Origin: Emiliania huxleyi CCMP1516 | Lineage: Eukaryota > Haptophyta > Isochrysidales > Noelaerhabdaceae | Direction: 5' to 3' | Assembly (NCBI RefSeq): GCF_000372725.1 | Contig: NW_005195368.1 | Location: 405,338 to 469,337, forward strand | DNA: 64,000 nucleotides | Shown: positions 10,048 through 23,485 of the stretch, one piece after another | Layout of the letters: the number at the start of each line of letters is the position of its first letter | Position numbering within the stretch: position 1 is the first letter of the stretch | Position numbers and translations under genes: made by a program | The notes under the pieces: generated by a model | Told to the model about the DNA's origin: nothing | Databases searched by the model: none | The model's input: the letters and a program-made list of their open reading frames with translations, nothing else

Positions 10048-11394
10048 CCGGCACCAACTTGATTCCCGGATGCGCGTCTCACGGCCGGGTCACGGGACGG
10101 GGAGGGAGGGGGGTGGATCCGTAAATCCGTAAATCTGTACATTTGTAAGCAAAGCCACCAGAGAGCCCCCCATCACACCCAGCTACCAGGCAGACAGAGA
10201 TCCAGCACTCGCGACACGCTGAGAAGCCGGAGGCTGGCCTCTCCAATGCTCGCGCAACGCTGTCTGAACGCGCTACAGGAGCTCTCCGGGGTCCGGGCGG
10301 CCCACACGGTGGGAGGGTCGACGACCGTACGACTGTAACGCTACGTATATCTCTTAACAATCACTATATTCGCGCTTGCGCTGCGCCTCTGCGAGTGCGT
10401 CTATCAACCCCTCACGCGCGTGCGCATAATCCCCTCCATCTTGTCGTACAGCCTTGACCTCTCCGCCCCTGCGGCATCAGCGCGCCTCGCCTCTGCCTCC
10501 ATCGAAATCTGCAGCGCGTCGAGCTGCTCGCGCCGTCGGCCTGCATCTTGGCCCGCATCTCGCCGATACGCCACTCACACTCAGCTCGAGCTGCGTGTTT
10601 TGCCTCGTCGGCCATCCGCTCGGCCGCTTTGATGTCGCGTTTAGCAGCCTGCTGCGCTCTCCTCAGGTTGTCGCGGTCGGAGCGCCTCAGCTTGTGCCGC
10701 AGCAAGCTCATCCCGCGCCGACGCGAGTGCCCTCTTCACAGCGCTCGCAGAGCGCTGCTCAGAAGCGAGCTCCTTGGTCTGTGACCGCAACTTCTCTTCC
10801 AACTCCTGCCGGAGCAGCATCTCAGCACTCGCACTACTCGCGGCTGCATGGATGTCCGAGACATTAGCGTGTTTTGCGCGTCTGTGCTGACGAGAGTGCG
10901 GGAGAAGCTACCCTTGTGCTACACAGAGATTACGCCAGCGGTAGCAGTTCTGCCTGGGGACACAACAACATTGCTCGTGGCCGAGCTGGCATAAGCCGCC
11001 GCACCAGCCTCTGCGGCTGCAGCGGTGCTTCGGATCGCGTCGAGCAATGCGCCTGTATCGTGCAAGAGCACAGCCTCGAACGTACTGAGGTCGGCTATCC
11101 CGAGTTCGTTGAGCAGGCGCTCCAGCACAATGCTGAGCTGCGTCGGTGCCAGGTGTCGACGTGTCCAAGGTGAGGGGGGGGGAACGGACGTCGCCGAAAG
11201 TCATTAATTAGTTGACGCCGAAAAGTACGTCTAACGCCTCCCGCTAGCTAGGGCACGCTCCCAGGCGGCTGGGGGCCGCTCTCCAGCTCGATTAGGGCGC
11301 TTTTCGCGCGATTTTACGGAATTACGGATTGGAGGGGGGTGGCGTCACATAGGGGGAGGGGGAGACGCGCATCCGGGAATCAAGTTGGTGCCGG
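10048..11394. mobile_element. Candidate TIR transposon with 33-bp perfect inverted ends
   Basis: Bases 10048-10080 are the exact reverse complement of 11362-11394. The outermost bases are CCGG, and the flanking triplets on both sides read gcg, a possible 3-bp target duplication (weak in GC-rich DNA). Just inside each end lies a ggaggggggtgg block and a degenerate atccgtaa repeat. The 1,347-bp interior encodes a minus-strand coiled-coil product but no transposase I recognise. Confidence 0.6.
10412..11128 (-). CDS. Hypothetical coiled-coil protein inside the TIR element
   Basis: Minus-strand coding-like segments run MLERLLNELGIADLSTFEAV (from 11128), then a helix-rich piece (A-E-M-L-L-R-Q-E-L-E-E-K-L-R-S-Q-T-K-E-L, about 10840-10680). 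They continue as N-L-R-R-A-Q-Q-A-A-K-R-D-I-K-A-A-E-R-M in a different frame (to about 10530). An intron around 10840-10920 and one frame change near 10700 are needed. Heptad-like spacing of Leu/Ala and Glu/Lys suggests a coiled coil. It may be cargo or a relic of the element. No known family. Confidence 0.3.
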
Positions 11395-12746
11395 GCGAGC
11401 GAGCGCTCAGCGCAGCGGGCGACACGTCACACGAGTGGCGAGAGCCGAGACCAAAACTCGACAAAACCGCCGCTGAGAGCGCGCGTTTTATTCTCGTCCT
11501 CAAGAGAGTGGCGGTCAGGTGGATTGGAAACTGGTGCGGTCACGGGCCTTGGTAGGTACTAGAACTAGAGGAAGGTTTGTGAGAGAGATTGGGGCCTGGA
11601 GCCCTGTTCACGCGCGCGCGTGTTTTTTAAGGCGAAACTCATATCTCAAACTACAAACAAAAATCTCTCTGTCTCTCAGATCTCAGTCCGACCAACGACT
11701 GGGACACCAACGCGGTATGGGTGGACGCAGGACGGGCGATGACGGTCACACAGGAGCGACACACAGAACCACAAGACAAGACACACTGTGTGGAACGGGC
11801 TAGCTCAAGGTTGCCTTAGATTGTCAATGGAGAATGGCCGCGTTCTCGCCCCTTTCCTGTACGCGTGGGTCTCAGAGGACGAATGCGCACCGGATCTTCG
11901 AGGACTTCAAAGTCGGCCGCGCCCCACGGCTATCCCGCCGGCTCTCGAATGTCGCAGCGCGACGCGCTTCACCCCTCGACTCCGCGCTGCGAGTCGATCT
12001 GGAGACGACGCTCGGCCACCGCCAACTCCACCCTGACGTGACGCACATGCGCCGCGTGTCCCCCCCGAGGGTGTCCTTGTATAGTATGCTTGGTTGCGAG
12101 TTAAAAAAAGCCCGTTCCGCACCCGCACCCAGCACCAGTACACATGCCGTTCTGGCGCCCCTCGGCTGGCCAGAGGACGACTCACAATGCAAATTCGGAA
12201 AGACATCACGAGGGGCCGTATAAACGGTGCCGCAGCGGCCCGGGACACTAACAGTGAGTTGCTGCCACTCGCCCGGCCTCCTCCCCCTCGGGCTCGCCCG
12301 GAAAGTGGGCTTGCGCACCGGCGCCCCCCCCAGCACGCCGACCCGAGGTGTACCCTCCGGCCACCTGGGAGGGGAGCGGAGTCCGATTTTGGCCCATTGG
12401 CTTCATCATGATGGATACGGAGGTGGCCAGCCCTTGGTTGTGCACCTGCGGCGCGAAGAGGAGGTGATCTCGGCGGACGACGGCCATGCCGAGAGCGGGT
12501 GCAGCGCGGAAGAGGGTGCGCAGCGCGTCGCGGCCGCGCGCATGGGAGCCGGGGGGATGGCCGGAGGGGGCGGGACGCCTGCATGTCCTCGAAGCTCCCA
12601 GCCGCATACGCAAGCCGAGCCGCGAACGGCGGGGAGGAGTTTTGGAGGGTCAGCCAAGGACGCGCATGGCGAGTGACAAACTAACGCAACCTCCACCCAC
12701 CCTGGTTTCTCATCGTGCACTAGCCAACAGGAAGGTGGGTATGAAG

Positions 12747-12802
12747 AACGCACTTGGAGCACTTGGAGTGCAGTCGGTAACCTCACATCCAGGGCCGGGG
12801 AG
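12747..12802 (+). repeat. Dispersed repeat R2, copy 2
   Basis: Same core as 4922-4973, here with the fuller tail cctcacatccagggccgggg. Confidence 0.75.
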
Positions 12803-13138
12803 CTAAGAAGCCTTGCGCACGCCGGGCACGGCCTTTCGGTTCGTGAAGGGTCGGTGCGAGTCGTGACCCCCTGGAACAACCGTACTCTCCCGCTCCATCT
12901 CCGTTGCTTGGTTTTCCAACCTTGCACAACCAACTGGGAGGCGGCCAGGGCACACAGACTTGATCGAAAGATCCCATCCCGGACCATCCCGGGCTCTGGA
13001 CAGGGTGGCCCGCCACAACGACCCCTGGAATTGCGACTCGCCGCTTTCCTCCCACTGTGAATTTGCCTGAGCTCTGTGTCTTGATTTGCCAACAACATAC
13101 CTAAAAGAAGCGCACCCAGCGGGCCGGATGATCGCCCT

Positions 13139-13398
13139 GACGGAATTCTTGACGGCTTCTCGGCTTTGGGGGGAGATGGGGTCCCATGGCCCGCCGCAGG
13201 CGCCGATTTTTGACAGTATTTTTTCTTTTTTGCTCAATTTTTTACTTGTTTTCATGGGAATTCGGCGTATTGCGGCCATGCTATCACGCCTTGCGACAGC
13301 CTGTTGGCGCTGCTGACCGTGCCCTGCTGCACAACTGACCGCCTGCATAGCTCGCGGCCTTAGTCTCGACGGAATTCTTCACGGCTTCTCGGCTTTGG
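13139..13398 (+). promoter_or_regulatory. Duplicated promoter-like segment upstream of the ABC transporter
   Basis: Two near-identical 31-bp segments, 13139-13169 and 13368-13398, read gacggaattctt followed by acggcttctcggctttgg. The second lies about 100 bases before the start codon at 13496. AATTCTT recurs upstream of several genes in this window, so a core-promoter role is inferred. Confidence 0.4.
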
Positions 13399-13495
13399 TG
13401 CCCGACATCCTTTCCCGAGCCCCGACGGCTTCCCCGTGCCGCGTCCACCGTACCACACCGAGCCCACCTCTCTTCCGCACGCTCCACCTCCGAAA

Positions 13496-16400
13496 ATGCG
13501 CAGTTCTTCTGCGGAGCCGAGACGCAAGACGCCTTCGAGGCAGTCGCCAGACGACCCGCCTCAGCAGCGCCGCCGCTCCTTCCTGCGTTCGCTCTTCTTC
13601 TTTGCTACTCGGTTCGATGCCTTCTTGATCGTCGCCGGCTGCGCCTTTATGGTCGGCTTCGGAGCACTGCAGGTCCTCGCCCTGGTGACGTTTGCCGACT
13701 TCTTCGACTTGAACTCGACCACAAACTACTATGATCTCGGGATCATGCTCCTCGTCAACATGACGTACTGGGGCCTGGGTATTGGCGGCTGCCAAGGAAT
13801 CGCGGCGCTGCTGCTCGACTATTCCAAGAACCGTCAGATCACGCGTTGGAAGAAGGAGTACCTAAAGTCGATCCTCCGGCAGGACGTCGGCTGGTACGAC
13901 GTCAACCAGCCGCAGGAGCTCTCGACGCGCATGGGTGAGTCCATCGTCTACATCGAGAAGGCGCTTCACCTATCCAACGCCAACATCTTCACAACCATCG
14001 GGTCCATCACCGTGGGGCTCTACATCTCGCTGCGCGAGTCGTGGGCTGTCGCCCTCGTCACGCTCGCCGTGGCCATCGTCGCCTACCTGCCTTCCGTCTC
14101 GCTGCTCCTCTACTACCTCGAGCAGCGCACCAAGCTCCTGGCCGACGCGTACGCAGGCGCCGGCGGCGTCGCCTCCGAGGTGCTCTCGTCGATCCGCACG
14201 GTCGCGTCGCTCGGCCTCGAGGAGAGGTCTCTGCAGCGGTACGATGCCAACCTCGCCAACGCCGAGCGCGCGGCCATCCGCCTCTCGACCAAGATCTTTG
14301 CAGCCCTCTCCACGATGAACGCGTCCTTCTACTACGTGATGGCTTCTGGGATTCTGCTGGCGTGCCAGCTGCTCGTCTCCGAGTACCGTGACACCACGGT
14401 GGACTACACCGCCTTGCTGGGTGACGCGAGGAACTACTGCGCCGAGAGCTGCGACTCGTACGACTTGTTCCTCGTCGACACCACCCAGCCAGATCAGGCT
14501 GACGGCGTTGGTGCGGCGTGCGCAGACCGCACGAGCGCGACTACTGGCGAGGCCCTCGAGAACTTCAAGTTCACTTGCAGCACGGCGGCGCAGGTCATCG
14601 GGGAGCGCGCATTCACCCGGTTCTTTGGCGACGACACGCTGTTCTGGAACCAGTTCGTGGACGGCGACCCTGCCGACAGCAGCTACGACGAGCTCTTCCC
14701 GCCCAACAGCTACGACAGGAGCGTCACACCGCCGCCCCTGCCGCCGCCCTCGCCACCGCCCTCGCCACATGCTCCCGCCCCGCCGCCGCAGGAGCGTCGA
14801 GTGCGCGCTGGGGCTCGGCGCCATCTACATCGCCACGCAGGCCGTCTTCCAGGGCGCCTTTGGCCTCTCGCAGCTGGCGGGGCCAGTGCAGGCGCTGATC
14901 AAGGGCGTCACGGCGTGCCGCAGCGTGCTCGAGGTGGTGGCGCGCGTGCCGACGATCGACGCCTTCTCGGAGGAGGGCCTCACGGTCGTGCTCAAGGGCG
15001 CCATCGAGGTGAAGGACGTCACCTTCGCCTACCCCACCGCGCCCCACCACCTCATCTGCAACGGATACTCGCTGAGCATCCCGGCCGGCACCTCGTGCGC
15101 GCTGGTTGGCCCGTCGGGTGCGGGTAAGTCGACGCTCATCCAGCTGCTCGAGCGGTACTATGACCCGCTCTCGGGGTCGGTGCTCATCGACGGCGTCGAC
15201 CTCAGGGCGATGAACGTCAAGGCGCTGCGCCGGCAGATCGGGCTAGTCGGGCAGGAGCCGATGCTCTTCATGGGCACCATCGCAGAGAACATCGCGCTTG
15301 GCAAGGACAAGGCGACCCGCGAGGAGGTGGAGGCCGCGGCGCGCGCGGCGAACGCGCACGACTTCATCGTCGAGAGCCTCGGCGACGGCTACGACACCCA
15401 GGTGGGCCTGGGCGGCGGCAAGCTGTCGGGCGGCCAGAAGCAGCGCATCGCCATCGCGCGCGCCGTCATCAAGCAGCCGGCGATCCTGCTGCTCGACGAG
15501 GCGACGTCGGCGCTCGACAACGCGAGCGAGCGCATCGTGCAGGCGTCGCTCGACGACATCATGAGGAAGAGCCACTTCACGTCGGTCACGGTGGCGCACC
15601 GGCTGACGACGATCAAGTACTGCGACAAGATCGCCGTCGTCCAGAAGGGCGTCATCGTGGAGGAGGGGACGTACGACGACCTGCTCGCCGTCGGGGAGGG
15701 CGGCGTCTTCCACGGCCTCGCCGCCAAGCAGCAGGCGAACCAGGCCAAGGACGTCGAGGTGATGCGCGTGGCGGCGGAGGCCTCGCAGGTGGAGGACTCC
15801 ATCAGCGTACGCCACGTTGAGGTGGTGGAGGGGCTCAAGGCGCTGCACCAGACGAGCTCGATCGGGGCGTCGCTCGGCATCGTCGAGGCGGTGGTCGAGG
15901 CGGCGGAGGAGGAGGCTGCGGCCGCAGCGGCGGGCCAGAAGAAGCAGGGGCCAGTGCGGCGGCTGCTCCAAATGTCGCCAAAGAGCGACCGCTACCTCTA
16001 CGTCATCGGCGTGTCGTGCGCCGCGGTCACGGGTATCGTGCAGGGCTTGCTCGGCTTGCTCTTCGTCCGCTCGCTCACGGCGCTGAGCTACCCATCGCCC
16101 GACAAGGTCGAGTCGGAGGGCGTGCTGTGGGGCCTCATCTTCATCGCCGTCGGCCTCGGGCAGCACGCCTTCGAGTTCATCTCGGCGACGACCCTCGGCA
16201 TCACCGGCGAGCACTTGACGACGGCGCTGCGCACCACGCTGATGGCCAAGCTGCTGCGGATGGAGGTCGGCTACTTCGACTACGAGGCCAACACGATGGG
16301 CGCGCTGACCGAGTTCCTGGGCGCGAGGGTGGCGCTCGTGCAGGGGCTCGTCGGCGAGCAGCTCGGCGCAATCACAAAGTTTCTCTTCTTGATCGGCACG

Positions 16401-17762
16401 ATGCTCTTCACCATGTTTTACTGGGGCGACTGGCGCGTCGCGCTGGTCACGCTCGGCTGCCTTCCGATCATGGGCGTCACCATGGGCATCGCGATGCAGG
16501 CGGCCATGCCGATGGACCAGGCAAAGCAGGCGAGCAAGGACAACGACAACGAGGCCAAGAAGTCGGCGGGCGCGGTGATTGGCGAGGTGGTGCTCGGGAT
16601 CCGGACCGTCGCCTCCTTCAACGCCGAGGTCAAGTTCTATGAGGACTACTGCAAGCAGATGGACAAGCTGCTCGCGGTCGGGAAGCGCAAGGCGGTGCAG
16701 GCGGGCGTGGGCCTCTTCCTCGCCTTCGCCATCGTCTACTCGATGATGGGCGCCCAGATCTTCTACGGGCTGTGGCTCGCGTCGGTCGGGGCGCTCGGCG
16801 CGGCCGAGGCCGGCTGCGACAGCTCGTCGATGCTCATCATGGACAAGATCATGGTGCCAATCATCGCGACGATGATGGTCACCTTCCTGGCCTCGGGCCA
16901 CGCCATGATGGCCACCGACGCAAAGGCCGCGGCCAAGGCCGCCAAGGAGCTCTTCCAGCGATTCGACCAGGCGTCGCTGATCGACCCAACCTCGGCCGAG
17001 GGCGAGCGGCTGCCGGCCGTGCGCGGCGAGATCTCGGTCCGCGACGTCGTGTTTGCCTACCCGACGGCTCTCGACCGGCCTGCCTGCCGCGGCTACTCCC
17101 TCGAGATTGAGGCGGGGCAGACGGTCGCGCTGTGCGGCCCGAGCGGCTCTGGCAAGAGCACGATCGTCGCGCTGCTGCAACGCTTCTACGACCCGCAGGC
17201 GGGCGCCGTGCTGCTCGACGGCGCAGACATCCGCAGCCTCAACCTGCGGTGGCTCCGCCAGCAGATTGGGATGGTGGGGCAGGAGCCCGTGCTGTTTGAG
17301 GGCACGGTGGCCGAGAACATCGGCTACGGCAAGGAGGGCGCCACGCAGAGCGAGATCGAGGAGGCGGCGGTCGCGGCCAACGCGCACACCTTCATCACGA
17401 ACGACCTCGGCGACGGCTACGCCACCCAAGTGGGGCTGCGCGGCGGGCAGCTCTCCGGGGGGCAGAAGCAGCGCGTCGCCATCGCGCGCGCGCTGGTGCG
17501 AAAGCCCGCCATCATGCTGCTCGACGAGGCGACGAGCGCGCTCGACAACGAGAGCGAGCGCATCGTGCAGGCAGCGCTCGACGAGCTCATGGCCAAGCAG
17601 AAGCGCACGACCATCACGATCGCGCACCGGCTCTCGACCATCCGCAACGCCGACAAGATCGCCGTGGTGAGGCGCGGCAAGGTTGTCGAGCAGGGGACCC
17701 ACGACGAGCTGCTGCAGATTGGCCCCGGCGGCGTTTACTTTGACCTCGTCGGGCAGCAGTGA
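13496..17762 (+). CDS. ABCB-type (P-glycoprotein-like) full ABC transporter
   Basis: Exons 13496-14718 and 14792-17762 give 1,397 residues, slightly longer than the usual ~1,280. The order is TMD1-NBD1-TMD2-NBD2, an ATP-driven exporter of hydrophobic substrates. NBD1 has Walker A GPSGAGKS (about residue 513), signature LSGGQKQR (about 619) and Walker B ILLLDEATSALD. NBD2 has GPSGSGKS (about 1189), LSGGQKQR (about 1295) and IMLLDEATSALD. Both nucleotide sites look catalytically complete. Between TM5 and TM6 of TMD1 there is an extra loop of about 110 residues with several cysteines (NYCAESC, ACAD, FTCS), predicted to face outside. The single intron (14719-14791, 73 nt) lies at the end of this insert. 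It is bounded by a 10-bp direct repeat and can only be removed in frame with a GA-AG junction. Met 13496 was chosen as the first Met before the basic N-terminus and TM1. Confidence 0.92.
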
Positions 17763-18065
17763 TGGAACTGAGGGCGCGGGCTCGGGCCGTGCGGTGCGGG
17801 CACCACTCTACTGCGCTAGACCTAGAGGCGTAGAGCGTTCCGGTTCGCCTCAACGCGCCGAACGATCGTGCAGGCTGCAGGCGCCGGCGAGACGTCTCTT
17901 TTTCGCGCGCTCGAGAGAGGCACCGCGCGCGCACGGACCGGTGTTTATTATTTTACATGGTGCTTCTGATAAGTTTGATGACGCGCAAAGGGCGGGATAT
18001 ACAGGGCGCACACCGCACCAGGGGACTGATCACTGAACGCCTCTGTCGCACGCCCGTGCGAGCTC
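17763..18065. other. Convergent 3' intergenic region
   Basis: The ABC gene (+) and the FtsH-like gene (-) end facing each other here. I see no gene, and no clear poly(A) motif such as aataaa on either strand. Confidence 0.5.
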
Positions 18066-20286
<2,221 letters not shown>

Positions 20287-20321
20287 TCATCCGGCCCCGT
20301 GGGTGCGCTTCTTAGCTCCCC

Positions 20322-20384
20322 GCACCCCGGCCCTGGATGTGAGGCTACCGACTGCACTCCAAGTGCTCCAAGTGCACCAAGTTC
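20322..20384 (-). repeat. Dispersed repeat R2, copy 3 (inverted)
   Basis: The reverse complement of the 12747-12802 copy, upstream of the FtsH-like gene. A cagtcccgtgcctagtgt segment of the promoter-module type lies at 20150-20170. Confidence 0.7.
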
Positions 20385-20560
20385 TCTCTTCTTCTTCACA
20401 TAAACGCACAATCCCAGGCCCGAAATCGCACAGAGACAGTCACGCAACACGGAGTCCCAGGGAAGGCGAGCAAAAACCTTATCGCGCGCTCTTCTTCTTC
20501 GCCCTCGATACAACAGACATGGCACACATGCGCTACAGTCTGAATTACCAACTGGTACTA

Positions 20561-21484
20561 CTACTTATCAGTCGACCCTCCCATGGCGATCACTGGCCCC
20601 GCCCACGAGCCCTGGACCCACTCCTCGTATTTTGGCGTCCCTCCGTACTTGGCCTTTTGCTTCTTCTCAAGCCCCGCGGCCGCCTCCCCCGCCAGCACGA
20701 ATAGAATCCCCACCCAGCCGACGGCCGAGCCGATCAGCCAGGGCAGCACGCTGCGCGCAAAAGAAGCGCCCTGCGAGAGGGCCACGAGGGCGCCGAGCAG
20801 CGCGCTGGCCGTCCATCCGAAGAGCTCGCCCGTGTAATTGGGGTGGCGCAAGTATCTGAACGGCCCGGAGGTGACCAGGTAGCCCTTGCCCTCTTTGGCC
20901 TTGACGTACGTCTTGATGGTGTCGCCCAAGGCGGCGATACCAAAGCCGAGGAATGAGCAGGCGACGAGTGCGGCCGCCGCCGGGCCAGAGGTCGGAGCCA
21001 CGGCCGAAATCCGAAGTGGCGCGGCCATGAGGTAATAGAGCGCCGAGCAGCCAAGAATGACGGGCGCGCGCTTGAGCCGACCCGCAAACGAGGCTTCACG
21101 CTTCTTCATCTGGTGGATCTCCTCGGGCAGGGCCAGCTCGCGGTAGAGGAGAAACAGATTGAGGCGCAGCCCGTAGAATACGAGAGCGAGCGCGTGCGCC
21201 TGAGCGAGGGCTGGCACCGAGCAGCGCAGCGTCAGCGCGCCGGCAGCGAGCATCGCTCCGCCGTATCCATACGAGACGGCGTAGCCCGTCTTCCAGAAGC
21301 CGAGGCACGTCGGAAGAATGCTCGCGGCCGCTAGGCTAGGAAGGCACGGCAATGCAGCGGGTGGAGGTAGCGAGGCGGTGACGTGGCTGCTGCGGGTGTG
21401 TGGCGGCGGTCGCGTCGCGATCGGGCGCAGTGCAATGGCGTGAGGAATAATCGCCGCGAGGAGGAAATCGCGTAGCATGACCAC
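20561..21484 (-). CDS. DUF1295 / steroid 5-alpha-reductase C-terminal domain membrane protein
   Basis: A single exon of 307 residues. The N-terminus (M-L-R-D-F-L-L-A-A-I-I-P-H-A-I-A-L) is signal-like. Several hydrophobic helices follow, with the diagnostic C-terminal segment GPFRYLRHPNYTGELFGW near residues 207-224, which is the NADPH/AdoMet-side motif of DUF1295 and isoprenylcysteine methyltransferase-like proteins. The tail reads K-Y-G-x-T-P-K-Y-E-E-W. The family includes 3-oxo-5-alpha-steroid 4-dehydrogenase-like reductases and methyltransferase-like proteins, so the exact reaction is open. Length fits. Two Met codons open the frame (M-V-M-L); either could be used. A fragment of a different DUF1295-type gene lies at 57760-58031. 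Confidence 0.85.
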   Translation of the reverse strand: MVMLRDFLLAAIIPHAIALRPIATRPPPHTRSSHVTASLPPPAALPCLPSLAAASILPTCLGFWKTGYAVSYGYGGAMLAAGALTLRCSVPALAQAHALALVFYGLRLNLFLLYRELALPEEIHQMKKREASFAGRLKRAPVILGCSALYYLMAAPLRISAVAPTSGPAAAALVACSFLGFGIAALGDTIKTYVKAKEGKGYLVTSGPFRYLRHPNYTGELFGWTASALLGALVALSQGASFARSVLPWLIGSAVGWVGILFVLAGEAAAGLEKKQKAKYGGTPKYEEWVQGSWAGPVIAMGGSTDK

Positions 21485-21644
21485 GGCCGAGGGTGAGACC
21501 CTGCAAACGCGCTACCCTACTCCAACGAAGGGAGGGAGAGGCGCCGGCACCCCAGCGTAGAGGGCGTCGTGTAGCCCTCCTTTTGGTATAATAAGGGAGG
21601 GCGCGTCCCTAAATTTAGTGCGTGTGAATGAACTTTAGTGATAC

Positions 21645-21905
21645 AGTGGGTTGCGGGCATTAAGAAAACGTCGCATTAAGAAACCCTACCAAACGATTTC
21701 CGCAAAAATCTAAGAAACCACGGGGCGCCGCAGGCGCGGCCCCGAGAAAAGGCCAGACACGAGTGTGATGTGAACGGGTCCGGAGCCCCAGCTGCAGCTC
21801 AAAATTTCTCTTCGCCTGCGGCAGCGCACTTGTCACTTTTCAAGTCTGCGGTGTTCTGAGTGGAGTGGATGGAGGCGTGTGTGCGTCTTCCCGTCATCCA
21901 GAGAG
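21645..21905 (+). repeat. Dispersed repeat R4, copy 1
   Basis: About 250 bp with landmarks gttgcgggcattaa, aagaaaccctacc, gccgcaggcgcggcccc, acacgagtgtga and aagtctgcggtgttctg. They recur in the same order and orientation at 36110-36325. Its right end overlaps the 3' end of the gene at 21833-22624. Confidence 0.8.
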
Positions 21906-22624
21906 CCCTCGGCGGCAGACTCTCGCGCCATCATCTCGTCGGGCTCGTCGAGAGGCAGCTCGAGCCGGGGCGATGAGTCCCTCACCGAATAACGGACGCG
22001 GCTCGATCCGATCGGATCCGATTCGACCCACGCCCAGTCGCACAGGCGGTTCCCTGTGACGCCCCGCAGCGCGGCCAGCAGCGCGATCCGCGGCGACGCA
22101 TCACGTGGGCGCATCGGCAGCTCGCGCACACGATTGCGTGCGGCGTGCACGCGCGAGGCCGCCTCCTCGGCCCGGCGCCGTCGCTGCTGCTGCTGCTGCT
22201 CGCGCGCCTCCTGCTTGCACTTCTCCTCGAGCACGCGCTGCTCCTCCTCAACCACGCGCAGCTCCTCTGCTGCCTCCAGCTCCAGCCTGGCATCTTCTCG
22301 ATCGTAGCGAGCCGCAGTCTCTGCTGACCGCTCCTCCTGGGAGGCGGTCAGGCGACGCCAAGCCTTCGTGGCCGTGTTAAAGGTCGTGCGGCTCTCCCTT
22401 TTGTCGTGTGCCGGCCAGCGCGTACCTGTCATCTGCCAGAACCACATTGTTGGCTCGCCGCTGTCGCCGTTGCGGGCCTCGAGCTTGTCAGCGCCACGGT
22501 AGTCGGTGAGGTTCGGGGGGTCCCACTGCGCCGCGCTCTCGCGCGTGAAGAGGCGCGGGCGCCCTGCGCGAGCCGCGTGCTCGCAAATGCCGCAGCAGAC
22601 GTGCTCGCATCCACAGGGCAGCAT
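21833..22624 (-). CDS. Hypothetical coiled-coil protein (263 aa)
   Basis: A single open frame. The N-terminus has MLPCGCEHVCCGIC, which may be a partial zinc-binding motif. Residues 95-165 are strongly charged with a glutamine run (A-R-E-Q-Q-Q-Q-Q-R-R-R-R-A-E-E-A-A) typical of a coiled coil. The C-terminal 25 residues lie inside repeat R4, so the original end may have been replaced. It is divergent from the gene starting at 22832, with about 200 bp between the starts. No family recognised. Confidence 0.45.
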   Translation of the reverse strand: MLPCGCEHVCCGICEHAARAGRPRLFTRESAAQWDPPNLTDYRGADKLEARNGDSGEPTMWFWQMTGTRWPAHDKRESRTTFNTATKAWRRLTASQEERSAETAARYDREDARLELEAAEELRVVEEEQRVLEEKCKQEAREQQQQQRRRRAEEAASRVHAARNRVRELPMRPRDASPRIALLAALRGVTGNRLCDWAWVESDPIGSSRVRYSVRDSSPRLELPLDEPDEMMARESAAEGSLDDGKTHTRLHPLHSEHRRLEK

Positions 22625-22831
22625 TGTGCCCCGAGAGTGAACCGGACGTACGGCAGCGGTTGTGGATTAGTGCGAGTGAACCGGATTTCAACTGCCAGCA
22701 CCGCCAAGGGGAGAGAGTGGGTACCTTACAGAAACAAGTTTCTTCCATTGTACGATAAAAAACTGGTTGAAACAGGCGCCGAATTGCGCCGCGAGCTCTC
22801 TTTCGACGAGTGCGCCGAGCTTGTCGCGTCC

Positions 22832-23485
22832 ATGCTCACCTCCCTCACGCTCGCCGTGGCCGCGGCCGGGGCCGCCGCCGTCTTGTCCGTCGTTTATTGC
22901 CTCCGGCTGCGGAATTCGCGGCGGCTCGACGCTGACAAGCAGCAGCAGATTGCAGAGACCGTGGAGCTGGTGCGCGAGACCTCGTTCGCATGCCGCCAGC
23001 ATGCTACAACAAGAGAGGAGCAAGCCGCCGAGCTGTCTCGCATCCGCAATCTGTCAGAGCGAGCGCTGCGCCTGGGGGCAGCTGCTGGCTCCGCCAACGA
23101 GTGGGCACCGCCCGCTGCGCACCCGACCATCGCGGCGCTCTCGGCCCTGGCGGATGGGCTCGACGACGAGGAGGAGGCGCCGTGGGACGATGCTGCGTCT
23201 GACGATGCTGCGTCTGACGCGCCTCAAAGTGAGGCCGGCGGTCACCAGCTGCAGGCGCGCTTCTCCGTCCTCGCCGCAGACGATGGCGGGTCGCGAGGGA
23301 GGGGCCGCAGCTGCTGCAGCGACGTGGGCATCGGCGCGGCGTCGCCCGGCCGCGGCGCCGCGAGGCTGCAGGCCGTGCGAGAGTTTCATGGCGAGGACGA
23401 GGAGGATGACGGTGCCCGATCCGCGGTGAGCGCCGCCACCGTGCTTCAGCGCGCGCCCTTCAAGGTGCTTTTCTCGCCGGTCTGA
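22832..23485 (+). CDS. Hypothetical single-pass membrane protein
   Basis: From Met 22832 the product is 217 residues. It starts with a hydrophobic anchor (L-T-L-A-V-A-A-A-G-A-A-A-V-L-S-V-V-Y-C-L, residues 4-23) followed by basic RLRNSRR, as in a signal anchor. A charged helix (residues 30-75) follows, then an acidic stretch with a duplicated DDAAS unit and a Gly/Ser/Arg-rich tail. The frame is open upstream to 22406, but that part overlaps the start of the minus-strand gene and lacks protein character. No known family. Confidence 0.5.
   Translation: MLTSLTLAVAAAGAAAVLSVVYCLRLRNSRRLDADKQQQIAETVELVRETSFACRQHATTREEQAAELSRIRNLSERALRLGAAAGSANEWAPPAAHPTIAALSALADGLDDEEEAPWDDAASDDAASDAPQSEAGGHQLQARFSVLAADDGGSRGRGRSCCSDVGIGAASPGRGAARLQAVREFHGEDEEDDGARSAVSAATVLQRAPFKVLFSPV

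Larger units (their letters stand above)
11395..13495. other. Long intergenic stretch, upstream region of the ABC transporter
   Basis: No open frame is convincing. A minus-strand frame at 12248-12613 has a plausible stretch (A-L-G-M-A-V-V-R-R-D-H-L-L-F-A) but no family. Contents: a partial R3 repeat at 11588-11625, R2 copy 2 at 12747-12802, and a 31-bp direct repeat at 13139 and 13368. Each copy of that repeat contains AATTCTT. Confidence 0.45.

Noticed and set aside
15243-17702. 819-codon minus-strand open frame
   Set aside because: It lies exactly antisense to the ABC transporter. High third-position GC keeps the reverse frame open. No family motif.
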